Source of the DNA: JALSHZ01 sp964614535
GTDB lineage: Bacteria; Pseudomonadota; Gammaproteobacteria; UWMA-0217
Length of the DNA stretch: 64,000 bases
Direction: 5' to 3'
Assembly (NCBI GenBank): GCA_964614535.1
Contig: CAZTOZ010000061.1
Location: forward strand, 1-64,000
Position 1 is the stretch's first letter. Each line of letters opens with the position of its first letter. Of this stretch, positions 50,963 to 60,400 are shown piece by piece. The notes below the pieces were generated by a model, which was not told the origin of the DNA, made no database searches, and was given only the letters and a program-made list of their open reading frames with translations. The position numbers were made by a program, and so were the translations under genes.

Positions 50963-53900
50963 TCTGTTTCCTTGTGCAAATCCTGTAACCGATAGACGTT
51001 GAGCGACTCCTCCCGGCGATGGCGGATCGCCTCGCAGGTCGCCAGCCCGCCGGATATGGTCGTGGTGCAGACCACCTTGTTCTGCAACGCCTCGCGGCGA
51101 ATGGTAAACGAATCGGCAATCGACTGAGTGCCCTCCGTCGTGTTGACGACCAGGTCGATCTCACCATCGATGATCTTGTCGACGATGTGCGGCCGTCCCT
51201 CGAACACCTTGTTGACCACCTCGCAGTCGATTCCGGCCGCCTGAATCGCCGCCGCCGTCCCGCGCGTCGCAACGATGCGGAAGCCCAGTGCCGCCAGCCG
51301 CCGTGCCACCTCCACCGCGCCGTCACGATCGGTCTCGCGCACACTGATGAAGGCCGTGCCCGATTCGGGCAGCACCGCGCCGGTGGCCAGCTGCGATTTG
51401 TAGTAGGCCTCGGCGAAACTGCGCCCGACGCCCATCACCTCGCCGGTGGACTTCATCTCCGGCCCGAGGATCGGATCGACATTCTGGAACTTGAGGAACG
51501 GGAACACCGCCTCCTTGACCGAGAAATACTCAGGCTCGACCGTCGCCGGCACCCCCATCTCGGCCAGTGTCTTGCCCGCCATGCAGCGGGCCGCGATCTT
51601 CGCCACCGGCTGACCGATGGCCTTGGAGACATACGGCACGGTACGCGAGGCGCGGGGGTTCACCTCCAATACATAGATGTTGTCGCCCTGAATCGCAAAC
51701 TGGGTATTCATCAGGCCGACCACTTTCAAGCCATGCGCCATCTTCGCCACCTGCTCCCGCAGCGCCGCCTGGATCTCGGCGGAGAGCGAGAACGGTGGCA
51801 GCGAACAGGCCGAATCCCCGGAATGGACGCCCGCCTGCTCGATGTGTTGCATGATGCCGGCAACGAAGACGTCATTGCCGTCGCAGACCGCATCGACATC
51901 CACTTCGATGGCCTGATCGAGAAAGTGATCCAGCAGCACCGGCGCGTCGTTGGAGACCTGCACCGCCTCGCGCATATAGCGTTTCAGGTCGCCCTCCTCG
52001 TAGACGATCTCCATCGCCCGACCACCCAGCACATAGGAGGGCCGCACCACCAGCGGATACCCCACCTCATCGGCACCGGCGATGGCCTCTTCGAGCGAAC
52101 GCGCGGTCATGTTCGGCGGCTGACGCAGACCGAGCTTCTCGATCAGCGCCTGAAAGCGTTCGCGGTCTTCGGCCAGATCGATCGAATCAGGGCTGGTGCC
52201 GACGATAGGCACGCCAGCGGCCTCCAGATCACGCGCCAGCTTCAGCGGTGTCTGGCCGCCATACTGGACGATGACCCCCTTGGGCCGCTCCACCTCGACG
52301 ATCTCCAGCACATCCTCCAGCGTCAGCGGCTCGAAGTAGAGCCGGTCGGAGGTGTCGTAGTCGGTGGAGACCGTCTCCGGATTGCAATTGACCATGATGG
52401 TCTCGAAACCGTCCTCGCGCATCGCCAGCGCGGCGTGGACGCAGCAATAGTCGAACTCGATACCCTGGCCAATGCGGTTCGGCCCACCACCGAGCACCAT
52501 GATCTTCTCCCGATCGGTCGGCTCGGCCTCGCACTCTTCGTCGTAGGTGGAATACATGTAGGCGGTGTCGGTGGCGAACTCCGCTGCACAGGTATCGACC
52601 CGCTTGTAGACCGGGCGCACGCCGAGCGACTGCCGGTGCGCCCGCATCGCGTGTTCGGAGACACCGAGCAGTTTCGCCAGGCGCCGGTCGGAGAACCCCT
52701 TGCGCTTCATCGTCCGCAACTGGCCAGCCTCGACCATGCCCAGCGCCAGACGGGAGAACTCGGCCTCATGGCGGATCAGGTCTTCGATCTGTGCCAAAAA
52801 CCACGGATCGATGCTGGTGGCCTCGAACACCTCATCCAGCGTCAGCCCGGCACGGAACGCATCCCCCAGATACCAGAGCCGGTCCGGCCCGGTGCCGGAG
52901 AGCGCAGCGCGGATCTGCTCGATGGCGCCGTCGGCATCGAGATCGACCACCTCGTCGAACCCGTCGGAGCCGGTCTCCAGCCCGCGCATCGCCTTCTGCA
53001 ACGACTCCTGGAAGGTACGGCCAATGGCCATCACCTCCCCCACCGACTTCATCTGCGTCCCCAGCTCGGCCTTGGCCTGCGGAAACTTCTCGAAGGTGAA
53101 GCGGGGAATCTTGGTGACGATGTAGTCGATGGCCGGTTCGAACGACGCCGGGGTGGCGCCACCGGTGATCTCGTTGCGCAACTCGTCCAGGGTATAGCCC
53201 ACCGCCAGCTTCGCGGCCACCTTGGCGATCGGGAAGCCGGTGGCCTTCGATGCCAGCGCCGACGAGCGCGACACCCGCGGATTCATCTCGATGACGATCA
53301 GACGACCGTCTCGCGGATTGAGCGCGAACTGGACATTGGAGCCACCGGTATCGACGCCGATCTTGCGCAACACCGCCAATGAGGCGTCCCGCATGATCTG
53401 GTATTCCTTGTCGGTGAGCGTCTGCGCCGGCGCAATGGTGATCGAATCGCCGGTATGGATTCCCATCGGATCGAGGTTCTCGATGGAACAGACGATGATG
53501 CAGTTGTCGTTGCGATCCCGCACCACCTCCATCTCGTACTCCTTCCAGCCGAGCAGCGACTCCTCCAGCAGCACCTCGGTGGTCGGCGACAGGTCGAGCC
53601 CGCGCTCGACGATCTCCATGAATTCCGCCTTGTTGTAGGCGATGCCGCCGCCGCTGCCACCCATCGTGAACGACGGCCGGATGATGATGGGAAAACCGAT
53701 CTTGCGCTGTGCCTCCAGCGCCTCCTCCATCGTATGGGCAATCTCGGCGCGGGCCGACGCCAGGCCGATCTCGTCCATCGCCCTGCGGAAACGCTCGCGA
53801 TCCTCGGCCATGTCGATGGCGTCCGGCGTGGCGCCGATCATCTCGACGCCATACCTCTCCAGCACGCCATGCCGGATCAGATCCATCGCGCAGTTGAGCG

Positions 53901-54183
53901 CCGTCTGCCCGCCCATCGTCGGCAGGATCGCGTCGGGACGCTCCTTTTCGATGATCTTCTCCACCGCTTCCCAGACCACCGGCTCGATGTAGACCGCGTC
54001 GGCCATGTCGGGATCGGTCATGATCGTCGCCGGATTGGAGTTGACCAGAATGACGCGGAAGCCCTCCTCCCGCAGCGCCTTGCAGGCCTGGGCACCGGAG
54101 TAGTCGAACTCACAGGCCTGACCGATGACGATCGGACCGGCGCCAATGATGAGAATGCTTTCGATGTCGTTGCGTTTAGGCAT
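50959..54183 (-). CDS. carB: Carbamoyl-phosphate synthase large subunit
   Basis: A 1074-residue enzyme making carbamoyl phosphate for arginine and pyrimidines. Two homologous ATP-grasp halves (about 1-400 for carboxyphosphate and 550-930 for carbamoyl phosphate) flank an oligomerisation domain, and a C-terminal MGS-like allosteric domain (about 940-1074) binds regulators. Both start motifs (SILIIGAGPIVIGQACEFDYSG and KIMVLGGGPNRIGQGIEFDY, each recognisable at its Gly-rich loop) are intact. The ATG overlaps the carA stop by 8 bp. Confidence 0.98.
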   Translation of the reverse strand: MPKRNDIESILIIGAGPIVIGQACEFDYSGAQACKALREEGFRVILVNSNPATIMTDPDMADAVYIEPVVWEAVEKIIEKERPDAILPTMGGQTALNCAMDLIRHGVLERYGVEMIGATPDAIDMAEDRERFRRAMDEIGLASARAEIAHTMEEALEAQRKIGFPIIIRPSFTMGGSGGGIAYNKAEFMEIVERGLDLSPTTEVLLEESLLGWKEYEMEVVRDRNDNCIIVCSIENLDPMGIHTGDSITIAPAQTLTDKEYQIMRDASLAVLRKIGVDTGGSNVQFALNPRDGRLIVIEMNPRVSRSSALASKATGFPIAKVAAKLAVGYTLDELRNEITGGATPASFEPAIDYIVTKIPRFTFEKFPQAKAELGTQMKSVGEVMAIGRTFQESLQKAMRGLETGSDGFDEVVDLDADGAIEQIRAALSGTGPDRLWYLGDAFRAGLTLDEVFEATSIDPWFLAQIEDLIRHEAEFSRLALGMVEAGQLRTMKRKGFSDRRLAKLLGVSEHAMRAHRQSLGVRPVYKRVDTCAAEFATDTAYMYSTYDEECEAEPTDREKIMVLGGGPNRIGQGIEFDYCCVHAALAMREDGFETIMVNCNPETVSTDYDTSDRLYFEPLTLEDVLEIVEVERPKGVIVQYGGQTPLKLARDLEAAGVPIVGTSPDSIDLAEDRERFQALIEKLGLRQPPNMTARSLEEAIAGADEVGYPLVVRPSYVLGGRAMEIVYEEGDLKRYMREAVQVSNDAPVLLDHFLDQAIEVDVDAVCDGNDVFVAGIMQHIEQAGVHSGDSACSLPPFSLSAEIQAALREQVAKMAHGLKVVGLMNTQFAIQGDNIYVLEVNPRASRTVPYVSKAIGQPVAKIAARCMAGKTLAEMGVPATVEPEYFSVKEAVFPFLKFQNVDPILGPEMKSTGEVMGVGRSFAEAYYKSQLATGAVLPESGTAFISVRETDRDGAVEVARRLAALGFRIVATRGTAAAIQAAGIDCEVVNKVFEGRPHIVDKIIDGEIDLVVNTTEGTQSIADSFTIRREALQNKVVCTTTISGGLATCEAIRHRREESLNVYRLQDLHKETE

Positions 54184-55324
54184 GGCGTCGGTACGTTTCT
54201 ATCATGCGGATGAAATCGTCGAACAGCGGGCCGACGTCGTGCGGACCCGGGCTCGCCTCCGGGTGGCCCTGAAAGCTGAACGCCGGCCGGTCGGTGCGGC
54301 GTATCCCCTGCAATGACTGGTCGAACAGCGATCGATGGGTCGCCTCCAGCTCCGCCGGCAGCGACGCCTCGTCGACGGCAAAACCATGATTCTGGCTCGA
54401 GATCATCACCTTCGACGTGGCCAGATCCTGCACCGGGTGGTTGGCGCCGTGGTGACCGAACTTCATCTTCACCGTGCGCGCGCCACTCGCCAGCGCCAGC
54501 AGCTGGTGGCCAAGACAGATGCCGAACACCGGCACGGCTTTGGCCAGCACCTCACGGATCGCCTCGATGGCATAGTCGCAGGGCTCGGGATCCCCTGGGC
54601 CATTGGAGAGGAACACCCCATCGGGATCCATCGCCAGCACCTCCGCCGCCGGCGTCTGCGCGGGCACCACGGTGACGCGGCAGCCGCGATCGACCAGCAT
54701 CCGCAGGATGTTCCGCTTGACGCCGAAATCCCAGGCCACCACATGCCACGGCAGTTTTTCGTCGATCGGGTGTGGCGCCGCCGGCAACCCCCCCGCCAGC
54801 GTCCAGCTGCCCTGGGCCCATTCATAGGGCATCTCCGTGGTCACCTCTTTGGCCAGATCCATCCCCTTGAGCCCGGGAAATTCTCGCGCCAGCCCCAGCG
54901 CCAGCCTTTCGTCCACCTCGCCCGCCATGATGCAGCCGTTCTGCGCGCCCTTCTCCCGCAGGATCCGGGTCAGGCGGCGGGTATCGATATCGGCGATGGC
55001 AACGATGCCGTGACGCCGCAGATAGTCGGGCAGGCTCTCCTGGCTGCGCCAGTTGCTGACCCGCAGCGGCAGATCGCGGATCACCAAGCCGGCCGCATGG
55101 ACGCTGGCAGACTCCTCGTCCTCGGCGTTGACGCCGACATTGCCGATGTGGGGGTGGGTCAGGGTGACGATCTGGCGGGCATAGGAGGGATCGGTGAGGA
55201 TCTCCTGATAGCCCGTCATCGCGGTATTGAACACGACCTCGCCGGTGGTCGCGCCGGAAGCGCCGATCGAGCGCCCGTGAAAAACGCTGCCGTCGGCAAG
55301 CGCCAACAATGCGGGTGAGTTCAA
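54176..55324 (-). CDS. carA: Carbamoyl-phosphate synthase small subunit
   Basis: A 382-residue glutamine amidotransferase supplying ammonia to CarB. The triad is Cys270 (FGICLGHQLLALA), His354 and Glu356 (FQGHPEASPGPHD), each one residue from the E. coli numbering. I place the start at a TTG (55322-55324): GGAGG lies five bases upstream and the product then has the E. coli length. An in-frame ATG at 55369 would add 15 residues, but it sits inside a perfect hairpin. carA-carB form an operon with an 8-bp overlap, 172 bp downstream of dapB. Confidence 0.96.
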   Translation of the reverse strand: MNSPALLALADGSVFHGRSIGASGATTGEVVFNTAMTGYQEILTDPSYARQIVTLTHPHIGNVGVNAEDEESASVHAAGLVIRDLPLRVSNWRSQESLPDYLRRHGIVAIADIDTRRLTRILREKGAQNGCIMAGEVDERLALGLAREFPGLKGMDLAKEVTTEMPYEWAQGSWTLAGGLPAAPHPIDEKLPWHVVAWDFGVKRNILRMLVDRGCRVTVVPAQTPAAEVLAMDPDGVFLSNGPGDPEPCDYAIEAIREVLAKAVPVFGICLGHQLLALASGARTVKMKFGHHGANHPVQDLATSKVMISSQNHGFAVDEASLPAELEATHRSLFDQSLQGIRRTDRPAFSFQGHPEASPGPHDVGPLFDDFIRMIETYRRHA

Positions 55325-55349
55325 GCCAACCTCCGGATTCAGATACACA

Positions 55350-55375
55350 AACGGGATGGACTGGTCCATCCCGTT
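55350..55375 (-). promoter_or_regulatory. Perfect hairpin in the carA leader
   Basis: Twelve-base arms (55350-55361 and 55364-55375) with a 2-base centre form a perfect palindrome ending 25 bp before the carA TTG. The alternative ATG (55367-55369) is inside one arm. It could be a protein-binding site (DNA palindrome) or an RNA hairpin controlling carA. Only three T follow on the minus strand, so it is a poor terminator. Confidence 0.6.
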
Positions 55376-55496
55376 GAAAAGTGCTTGCGGGCCGGCGGCG
55401 CGCCGCAGCCCGTTTGTCGGCGGAATTCTACCCAATACCGCCGGGGTTCGCCATCACCGGAGACGAAAAAAGCGCGGGCCCGGCGGCCAGCGTCAC

Positions 55497-56297
55497 TCAG
55501 CGAAAACCCAACACGTCCCGCATGTCATACAGCCCGGTGGGCCGATCGACGATCCACATCGCCGAGCGCACCGCGCCCTGGGCGAAGGTCATCCGGCTCG
55601 ACGCCTTGTGGGTGATCTCGACTCGCTCACCCTCGCCGGCGAACATCACGGTATGTTCCCCAACGATGTCGCCACCACGGATGGTCTCGAAGCCGATGGT
55701 CTCGCGATCCCGCGGGCCGGTGTGCCCTTGGCGGCCATAGACGGCGCAGCGCTTGAGGTCTCGCCCCAGCGCGCCGGCCACCACCTCCCCCATGGCCAGC
55801 GCCGTGCCCGACGGCGCATCCACCTTGTGGCGGTGGTGCGCCTCGATGATCTCGATGTCCACCTCATCGCCCAGCACCCTCGCCGCCATGTCCAGCAGCC
55901 GCAGGCAGAGGTTGACGCCAATGCTGAAGTTGGCCGCCTTGACGATGCCGATCGCGGCGCTTGCGCGCTCGATCTCGGCCAGTTGTTCGTCACTGAATCC
56001 GGTGGTGCCGATGACCAGCTTGCAGCCGTGACGGCGGCAGTAGTCGAGATGGGTCATCGTCGCCTCGGGGGTGGTGAAATCGATGACCACATCCACCTCG
56101 GCGCCATCATCGAGTGACTCGGCCAGCGGCACCGAGAGATTGCCGATGCCCGCCACCTCGCCGGCATCGGCGCCCAACAGCGTGCTGCCCGGCTGTTCGG
56201 TGGCCGCCGTCAACACCGCGCCATAGGTCTGGTCGCAGGCCTGCACCAGCGTCTTGCCCATGCGCCCGCCGGCGCCCACCACGGCTATCTTGGTCAT
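55497..56297 (-). CDS. dapB: 4-hydroxy-tetrahydrodipicolinate reductase
   Basis: A 266-residue NAD(P)H-dependent enzyme of the diaminopimelate/lysine pathway. The Rossmann start KIAVVGAGGRMGKTL, VVIDFTTPEAT, the catalytic EAHHRHKVDAPSGTAL and the substrate loop are present. ATG 56297 fits the family and has GGAG about 12 bases upstream; a GTG at 56309 is too close to that site. It follows dnaJ by 57 bp. A six-T tract after a GC-rich segment (55466-55480 region) may terminate it weakly. Confidence 0.97.
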   Translation of the reverse strand: MTKIAVVGAGGRMGKTLVQACDQTYGAVLTAATEQPGSTLLGADAGEVAGIGNLSVPLAESLDDGAEVDVVIDFTTPEATMTHLDYCRRHGCKLVIGTTGFSDEQLAEIERASAAIGIVKAANFSIGVNLCLRLLDMAARVLGDEVDIEIIEAHHRHKVDAPSGTALAMGEVVAGALGRDLKRCAVYGRQGHTGPRDRETIGFETIRGGDIVGEHTVMFAGEGERVEITHKASSRMTFAQGAVRSAMWIVDRPTGLYDMRDVLGFR

Positions 56298-56354
56298 TCT
56301 CTCGCTCACTCCTGCCAGTCGTCGTTGATCGTCGTTCGGGACGCCCCGGGCGAC

Positions 56355-57503
56355 TCAATCCTGCTTGAATTTCGATTTCAGCTCGTCGAAGAAACCCTTG
56401 ACGCCATCGAGCCAGCCATGCTCCTGCGGGCTGTGACGGGTGCCGCCGGCCTCGAGGCTGTCGGCGAACTGCCGCAGCAGCGCCTTCTGCTCCTTGTTGA
56501 GATTGACCGGCGTCTCGATCCTGACACGGCAGATGAGATCCCCCACCGGGCCGCCACGCACCGGTTTGACCCCCTTGCCCCGCATGCGAAACAGCTTGCC
56601 GGTCTGAGTCTCCGGCGGGATCTTGAGCTTGACCCGGCCGTCGAGCGTCGGCACCTCCAGTTCGCCCCCGAGCGTCGCCGTGGCGAAGCTGATCGGCACC
56701 TCGCAGTGGAGATCATCGCCATCGCGGGTGAAGATCTTGTGCTCCCGAACCACCACCTGCACGTAGAGATCACCGGCAGGCCCGCCATTGATGCCGGCCT
56801 CACCCTCGCCACCCAGGCGGATGCGGTCGCCGGTATCCACCCCGGCCGGAATCTTCACCTCCAGCTTCTTGTGGACGCGCATCCGGCCCTCACCATGGCA
56901 TTTCGGGCAGGGGTCGCGGATCTCCTGGCCGCTGCCGCGGCAGGTGGGGCAGGTCTGCTGGACCGAGAAGAACCCCTGCTGCATCCGCACCTGGCCCGCG
57001 CCCCCACAGGTGGAGCAGGTGGTCGGGGACGAACCGGGCGCCGCGCCACTGCCGCCGCAACCGTCGCAGACATCCATGCGAGGAATGTCGATGACCTTCT
57101 CGATGCCGAAGACCGCCTCCTCCAGCGTCAGTTCGAGGTTGTACTGCAGATCGGAACCACGATAGACACGCTGGCGACCCCCACCGCCGCCACCGAAGAT
57201 GTCGCCAAAGACATCGCCGAAGATGTCGCTGAAGCTGCTGGCACCGCCCCCGAATCCGCCGGCCCCCTGGGAAGGATCGACACCGGCGTGGCCGAACTGG
57301 TCGTAGGCCGCCCGCTTCTGTGGATCGCTGAGGACTTCATAGGCCTCCTTCACCTCCTTGAAGCGGGCCTCGGCCTCGGCATCGTCGGGATTACGGTCGG
57401 GATGATATTTCATCGCCAGACGGCGATAGGCCTTCTTCAGCTCCGCCTCGCTGGCATTGCGCGCAACGGAGAGCACCTCGTAGTAGTCGATCTTGGTTGA
57501 CAT
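56355..57503 (-). CDS. dnaJ: Chaperone protein DnaJ
   Basis: A 382-residue type I J-protein that delivers substrates to DnaK and stimulates its ATPase. The J domain (1-70) has the HPD tripeptide in KYHPDRNPDDAEAE; a Gly/Phe-rich linker (about 75-120) follows. The four zinc-finger repeats are CDGCGGSG, CSTCGGAG, CPTCRGSG and CPKCHGEG (about 145-205), then two beta-barrel substrate domains. It is separated from dnaK by 155 bp containing two tandem terminators, so its expression is likely a read-through fraction of dnaK. Confidence 0.98.
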   Translation of the reverse strand: MSTKIDYYEVLSVARNASEAELKKAYRRLAMKYHPDRNPDDAEAEARFKEVKEAYEVLSDPQKRAAYDQFGHAGVDPSQGAGGFGGGASSFSDIFGDVFGDIFGGGGGGRQRVYRGSDLQYNLELTLEEAVFGIEKVIDIPRMDVCDGCGGSGAAPGSSPTTCSTCGGAGQVRMQQGFFSVQQTCPTCRGSGQEIRDPCPKCHGEGRMRVHKKLEVKIPAGVDTGDRIRLGGEGEAGINGGPAGDLYVQVVVREHKIFTRDGDDLHCEVPISFATATLGGELEVPTLDGRVKLKIPPETQTGKLFRMRGKGVKPVRGGPVGDLICRVRIETPVNLNKEQKALLRQFADSLEAGGTRHSPQEHGWLDGVKGFFDELKSKFKQD

Positions 57504-57563
57504 CTGCCTCGCCTGATCGAACGGCCGACGCTGCCGCGCCGTCCGCCCGCTAGTGAATCACGC

Positions 57564-57591
57564 AAAAAGGCGCTCCGCCGGGGACCGCCTT
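57564..57591 (-). terminator. Second terminator between dnaK and dnaJ
   Basis: Stem 57567-57572 with 57586-57591 plus an inner TCC/GGA extension across one mismatch; on the minus strand five T follow (57564-57568). It lies 60 bp before the dnaJ start. Confidence 0.65.
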
Positions 57592-57614
57592 CTCGATAAC
57601 CTGGAATAGTAGCG

Positions 57615-57650
57615 AAAAAAGGCGGGCCGGGGTCAACCCGGTCCGCCTTT
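57615..57650 (-). terminator. dnaK terminator
   Basis: A long GC-rich stem (AAAGGCGG...CCGCCTTT with an inner CCGGG/CCCGG-type extension) followed on the minus strand by six T. It begins about 9 bp after the dnaK stop codon. Confidence 0.8.
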
Positions 57651-57658
57651 CGCGTGGC

Positions 57659-59593
57659 TTACTTCTTGTCGTCGACTTCCTCGAACTCGGCATCGACCAC
57701 GTCGTCATCGGCCGCCTCGGCCGAAGCGCCAGCCGCCGCACCAGCCGCTTCCGCGCCACCGGCCGCCGCACCGCCCTCCTGGGCATAGGCCTTCTCGGCC
57801 AGCTTGCCGGAGACTTCGGCCAGCTTCTGGGTCTTGGCCTCGATGGCGTCCTTGTCGTCGCCCTTGACCGCCTCTTTCAGGTCGGCAATGGCCGATTCGA
57901 TGGCCGACTTCTCGCCCGCCTCGACCTTGTCGCCCAGCTCCTTCAGCGACTTCTCGGTCGCGTGGATCAGCGAATCGGCCGTGTTGCGGGCATTGACCAG
58001 CTCGTGGAACTTCCTGTCCTCCTCGGCGTGGGCCTCGGCGTCCTTGATCATCTTCTCGATCTCGTCCTCCGACAGACCGGACGAGGCCTTGATGACGATG
58101 GACTGCTCCTTGCCGGTCGCCTTGTCCTTGGCCGAGACGTGCATGATGCCGTTGGCGTCGATGTCGAAGGTGACCTCGATCTGCGGCACACCACGCGGCG
58201 CCGGCGGAATGTCGGTCAGGTCGAAGCGACCGAGCGACTTGTTGGCCGACGCCTGCTCGCGCTCGCCCTGGAGGATGTGCAGCGTCACCGCGGTCTGGTT
58301 GTCCTCGGCGGTCGAGAAGATCTGCGTCGCCTTCGTCGGGATGGTCGTGTTCTTCTCGATCAGCTTGGTCATGACACCACCCATGGTCTCCAGACCGAGG
58401 CTGAGCGGGGTCACGTCGAGCAGCAGCACGTCCTTGACGTCGCCACCGAGCACGCCACCCTGGATGGCGGCACCGACGGCCACCGCCTCGTCGGGGTTGA
58501 CGTCCTTGCGCGGCTCCTTGCCGAAGAACGCCTTGACGGCCTCCTGCACCTTCGGCATCCGGGTCTGACCACCAACCAGTATGACCTCGTCGATCTCCGA
58601 TGCCGACACCCCGGCATCTTTCAGCGCCACCTTACAGGGGTCGATGGTGCGCTTGATCAGATCCTCGACCAGCGACTCGAACTTGGCCCGGGTGACCTTC
58701 ATGTTGAGGTGTTTCGGACCGCTGGCATCGGCCGTGATGTACGGCAGGTTGACATCGGTCTGCTGCGCCGACGACAACTCGATCTTCGCCTTCTCGGCCG
58801 CCTCTTTCAGGCGCTGCAGGGCCAGCGGATCGTTGTGCAGATCCATGCCGGTGTCCTTCTTGAACTCGTCGGCGAGGTAGTCGATCAGCCGCATGTCGAA
58901 GTCCTCGCCACCGAGGAAGGTGTCACCGTTGGTGGACAACACCTCGAACTGGTGCTCGCCATCGACTTCGGCGATCTCGATGATCGAGATGTCGAAGGTA
59001 CCGCCCCCGAGGTCGTAGACCGCGATCTTGGCGTCACCACTCTTCTTGTCCATGCCATAGGCCAGCGCCGCGGCGGTCGGCTCGTTGATGATCCGCTTGA
59101 CGTCGAGACCGGCGATACGGCCGGCGTCCTTGGTCGCCTGACGCTGGGAGTCGTTGAAGTAGGCCGGCACGGTGATGACCGCCTCGGTCACTTCCTCGCC
59201 GAGGTAGTCCTCGGCGGTCTTCTTCATCTTCTGCAGGATCCGCGCCGAGATCTCCTGCGGCGCCATCTTCTTGCCATTGACCTCGACCCAGGCGTCACCA
59301 TTGTCGGCCTTGACGATCTTGTAGGGCACCAGCTCGATGTCCTTCTGCACCGCCTCCTCGTCGTACTTGCGGCCGATCAGACGCTTGACGGCGAAAATGG
59401 TGTTGTGCGGATTGGTCACCGCCTGCCGCTTGGCCGGCTGGCCGACCAACACTTCCCCTTCGTCGGTGAAGGCGACGATCGAAGGCGTCGTGCGATCGCC
59501 TTCGGCATTCTCGATTACCTTGGGTTTGTCCCCCTCCATCACTGCCACGCAGGAGTTGGTGGTTCCCAGGTCGATACCAATAATCTTTCCCAT
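57659..59593 (-). CDS. dnaK: Chaperone protein DnaK (Hsp70)
   Basis: A 644-residue Hsp70. The nucleotide-binding domain (1 to about 385) opens GKIIGIDLGTTNSCVAVMEG and contains IFSTAEDN-linked loops and the phosphate signature VYDLGGGTFDISI. The hydrophobic linker DVLLLDVTPLSLG leads to the beta substrate-binding domain and the helical lid, ending in the EEVD-like tail VDAEFEEVDDKK of the gram-negative form. A consensus sigma-32 promoter lies 40-67 bp upstream, and grpE is 107 bp upstream on the same strand. Confidence 0.99.
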   Translation of the reverse strand: MGKIIGIDLGTTNSCVAVMEGDKPKVIENAEGDRTTPSIVAFTDEGEVLVGQPAKRQAVTNPHNTIFAVKRLIGRKYDEEAVQKDIELVPYKIVKADNGDAWVEVNGKKMAPQEISARILQKMKKTAEDYLGEEVTEAVITVPAYFNDSQRQATKDAGRIAGLDVKRIINEPTAAALAYGMDKKSGDAKIAVYDLGGGTFDISIIEIAEVDGEHQFEVLSTNGDTFLGGEDFDMRLIDYLADEFKKDTGMDLHNDPLALQRLKEAAEKAKIELSSAQQTDVNLPYITADASGPKHLNMKVTRAKFESLVEDLIKRTIDPCKVALKDAGVSASEIDEVILVGGQTRMPKVQEAVKAFFGKEPRKDVNPDEAVAVGAAIQGGVLGGDVKDVLLLDVTPLSLGLETMGGVMTKLIEKNTTIPTKATQIFSTAEDNQTAVTLHILQGEREQASANKSLGRFDLTDIPPAPRGVPQIEVTFDIDANGIMHVSAKDKATGKEQSIVIKASSGLSEDEIEKMIKDAEAHAEEDRKFHELVNARNTADSLIHATEKSLKELGDKVEAGEKSAIESAIADLKEAVKGDDKDAIEAKTQKLAEVSGKLAEKAYAQEGGAAAGGAEAAGAAAGASAEAADDDVVDAEFEEVDDKK

Positions 59594-59632
59594 CGATACT
59601 CTCCGTATGCTCTTGTATTTTGTTAGTCAGGG

Positions 59633-59660
59633 ATATGGGGGCGTGGCGGATCAGTTCAAG
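59633..59660 (-). promoter_or_regulatory. Sigma-32 (RpoH) heat-shock promoter of dnaK
   Basis: The minus strand reads CTTGAA (59655-59660), a 14-bp spacer, then CCCCATAT (59633-59640), an almost perfect match to the E. coli sigma-32 consensus. The leader to the dnaK ATG would be about 30 bases. Confidence 0.85.
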
Positions 59661-59700
59661 GTCCGACACAAAATTTTTCGCGCCCGCCCCCGCGCTGCCA

Positions 59701-60279
59701 TCAGGCTTCCTTCGACACCATGACCATCGCCGGACGAATCAGGCGGTCGTTCAACGTATAACCCTTTTGCATCACCGCGGTGACGGTATTGGGCGGCACC
59801 TCGCTGCTGGGTTGCATCGACATCGCCTGGTGCAGCTGCGGGTCGAAGCTCTCGCCCATCGGGTCGATCGGTTCGACCCCGAATTTCTTCATCACGTCGA
59901 GAAACATCTTCAGCGTCAGCTCCACCCCCTCGCGAATCTTGGCGGCGTCGACTTCGTCACTGGCCGCGGCCAGGCCCATCTCCAGGCTGTCGATGACCGG
60001 CAACAGCTCGGTGGCGAACTTCTCCAACGCATACTTGTGCGCGTTCTGCACGTCGCGCTCGGCGCGCTTGCGGGTGTTGTCCTGATCGGCGAGCGCGCGC
60101 AACACCTGCTGTTCGAAGTCCTCTGCCTTGGCCTGCGCCTGCGCCAACTCCGCCTTCAGCCGATCCACCTCGGCCTGCGGATCGGGTACCTCCTGGGTGG
60201 AATCGGCGCTTTCGTCCTCCGCCACGCCCTCGGGTGCGGGCTGCTCGACAGTGTCCTCGAGATTATCGTCTTGACGCAT
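59701..60279 (-). CDS. grpE: Nucleotide exchange factor GrpE
   Basis: A 192-residue co-chaperone that releases ADP from DnaK and acts as a thermosensor. An acidic, disordered N-terminus (1 to about 45) precedes the long dimerising coiled coil (about 47-105; AQAQAKAEDFEQQVLRALAD, NTRKRAERDVQNAHKYALEK) and the four-helix/beta-wing part with GVEPIDPMGESFDPQLHQAM and VMQKGYTLNDRLIRPAMVMV. It lies between hrcA and dnaK, with a sigma-32 promoter at the end of hrcA. Confidence 0.97.
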   Translation of the reverse strand: MRQDDNLEDTVEQPAPEGVAEDESADSTQEVPDPQAEVDRLKAELAQAQAKAEDFEQQVLRALADQDNTRKRAERDVQNAHKYALEKFATELLPVIDSLEMGLAAASDEVDAAKIREGVELTLKMFLDVMKKFGVEPIDPMGESFDPQLHQAMSMQPSSEVPPNTVTAVMQKGYTLNDRLIRPAMVMVSKEA

Positions 60280-60400
60280 GAAAAACTCCGTTCATTGACT
60301 GTAGGAAGCGGCAAACCCGGGCGCGAGGATACAGGATTGGCCGGCAATTGGCTTTCCCGTACCCCGGGAACGTCCAGGGGTTGCATCGAATTTTGGGGAG

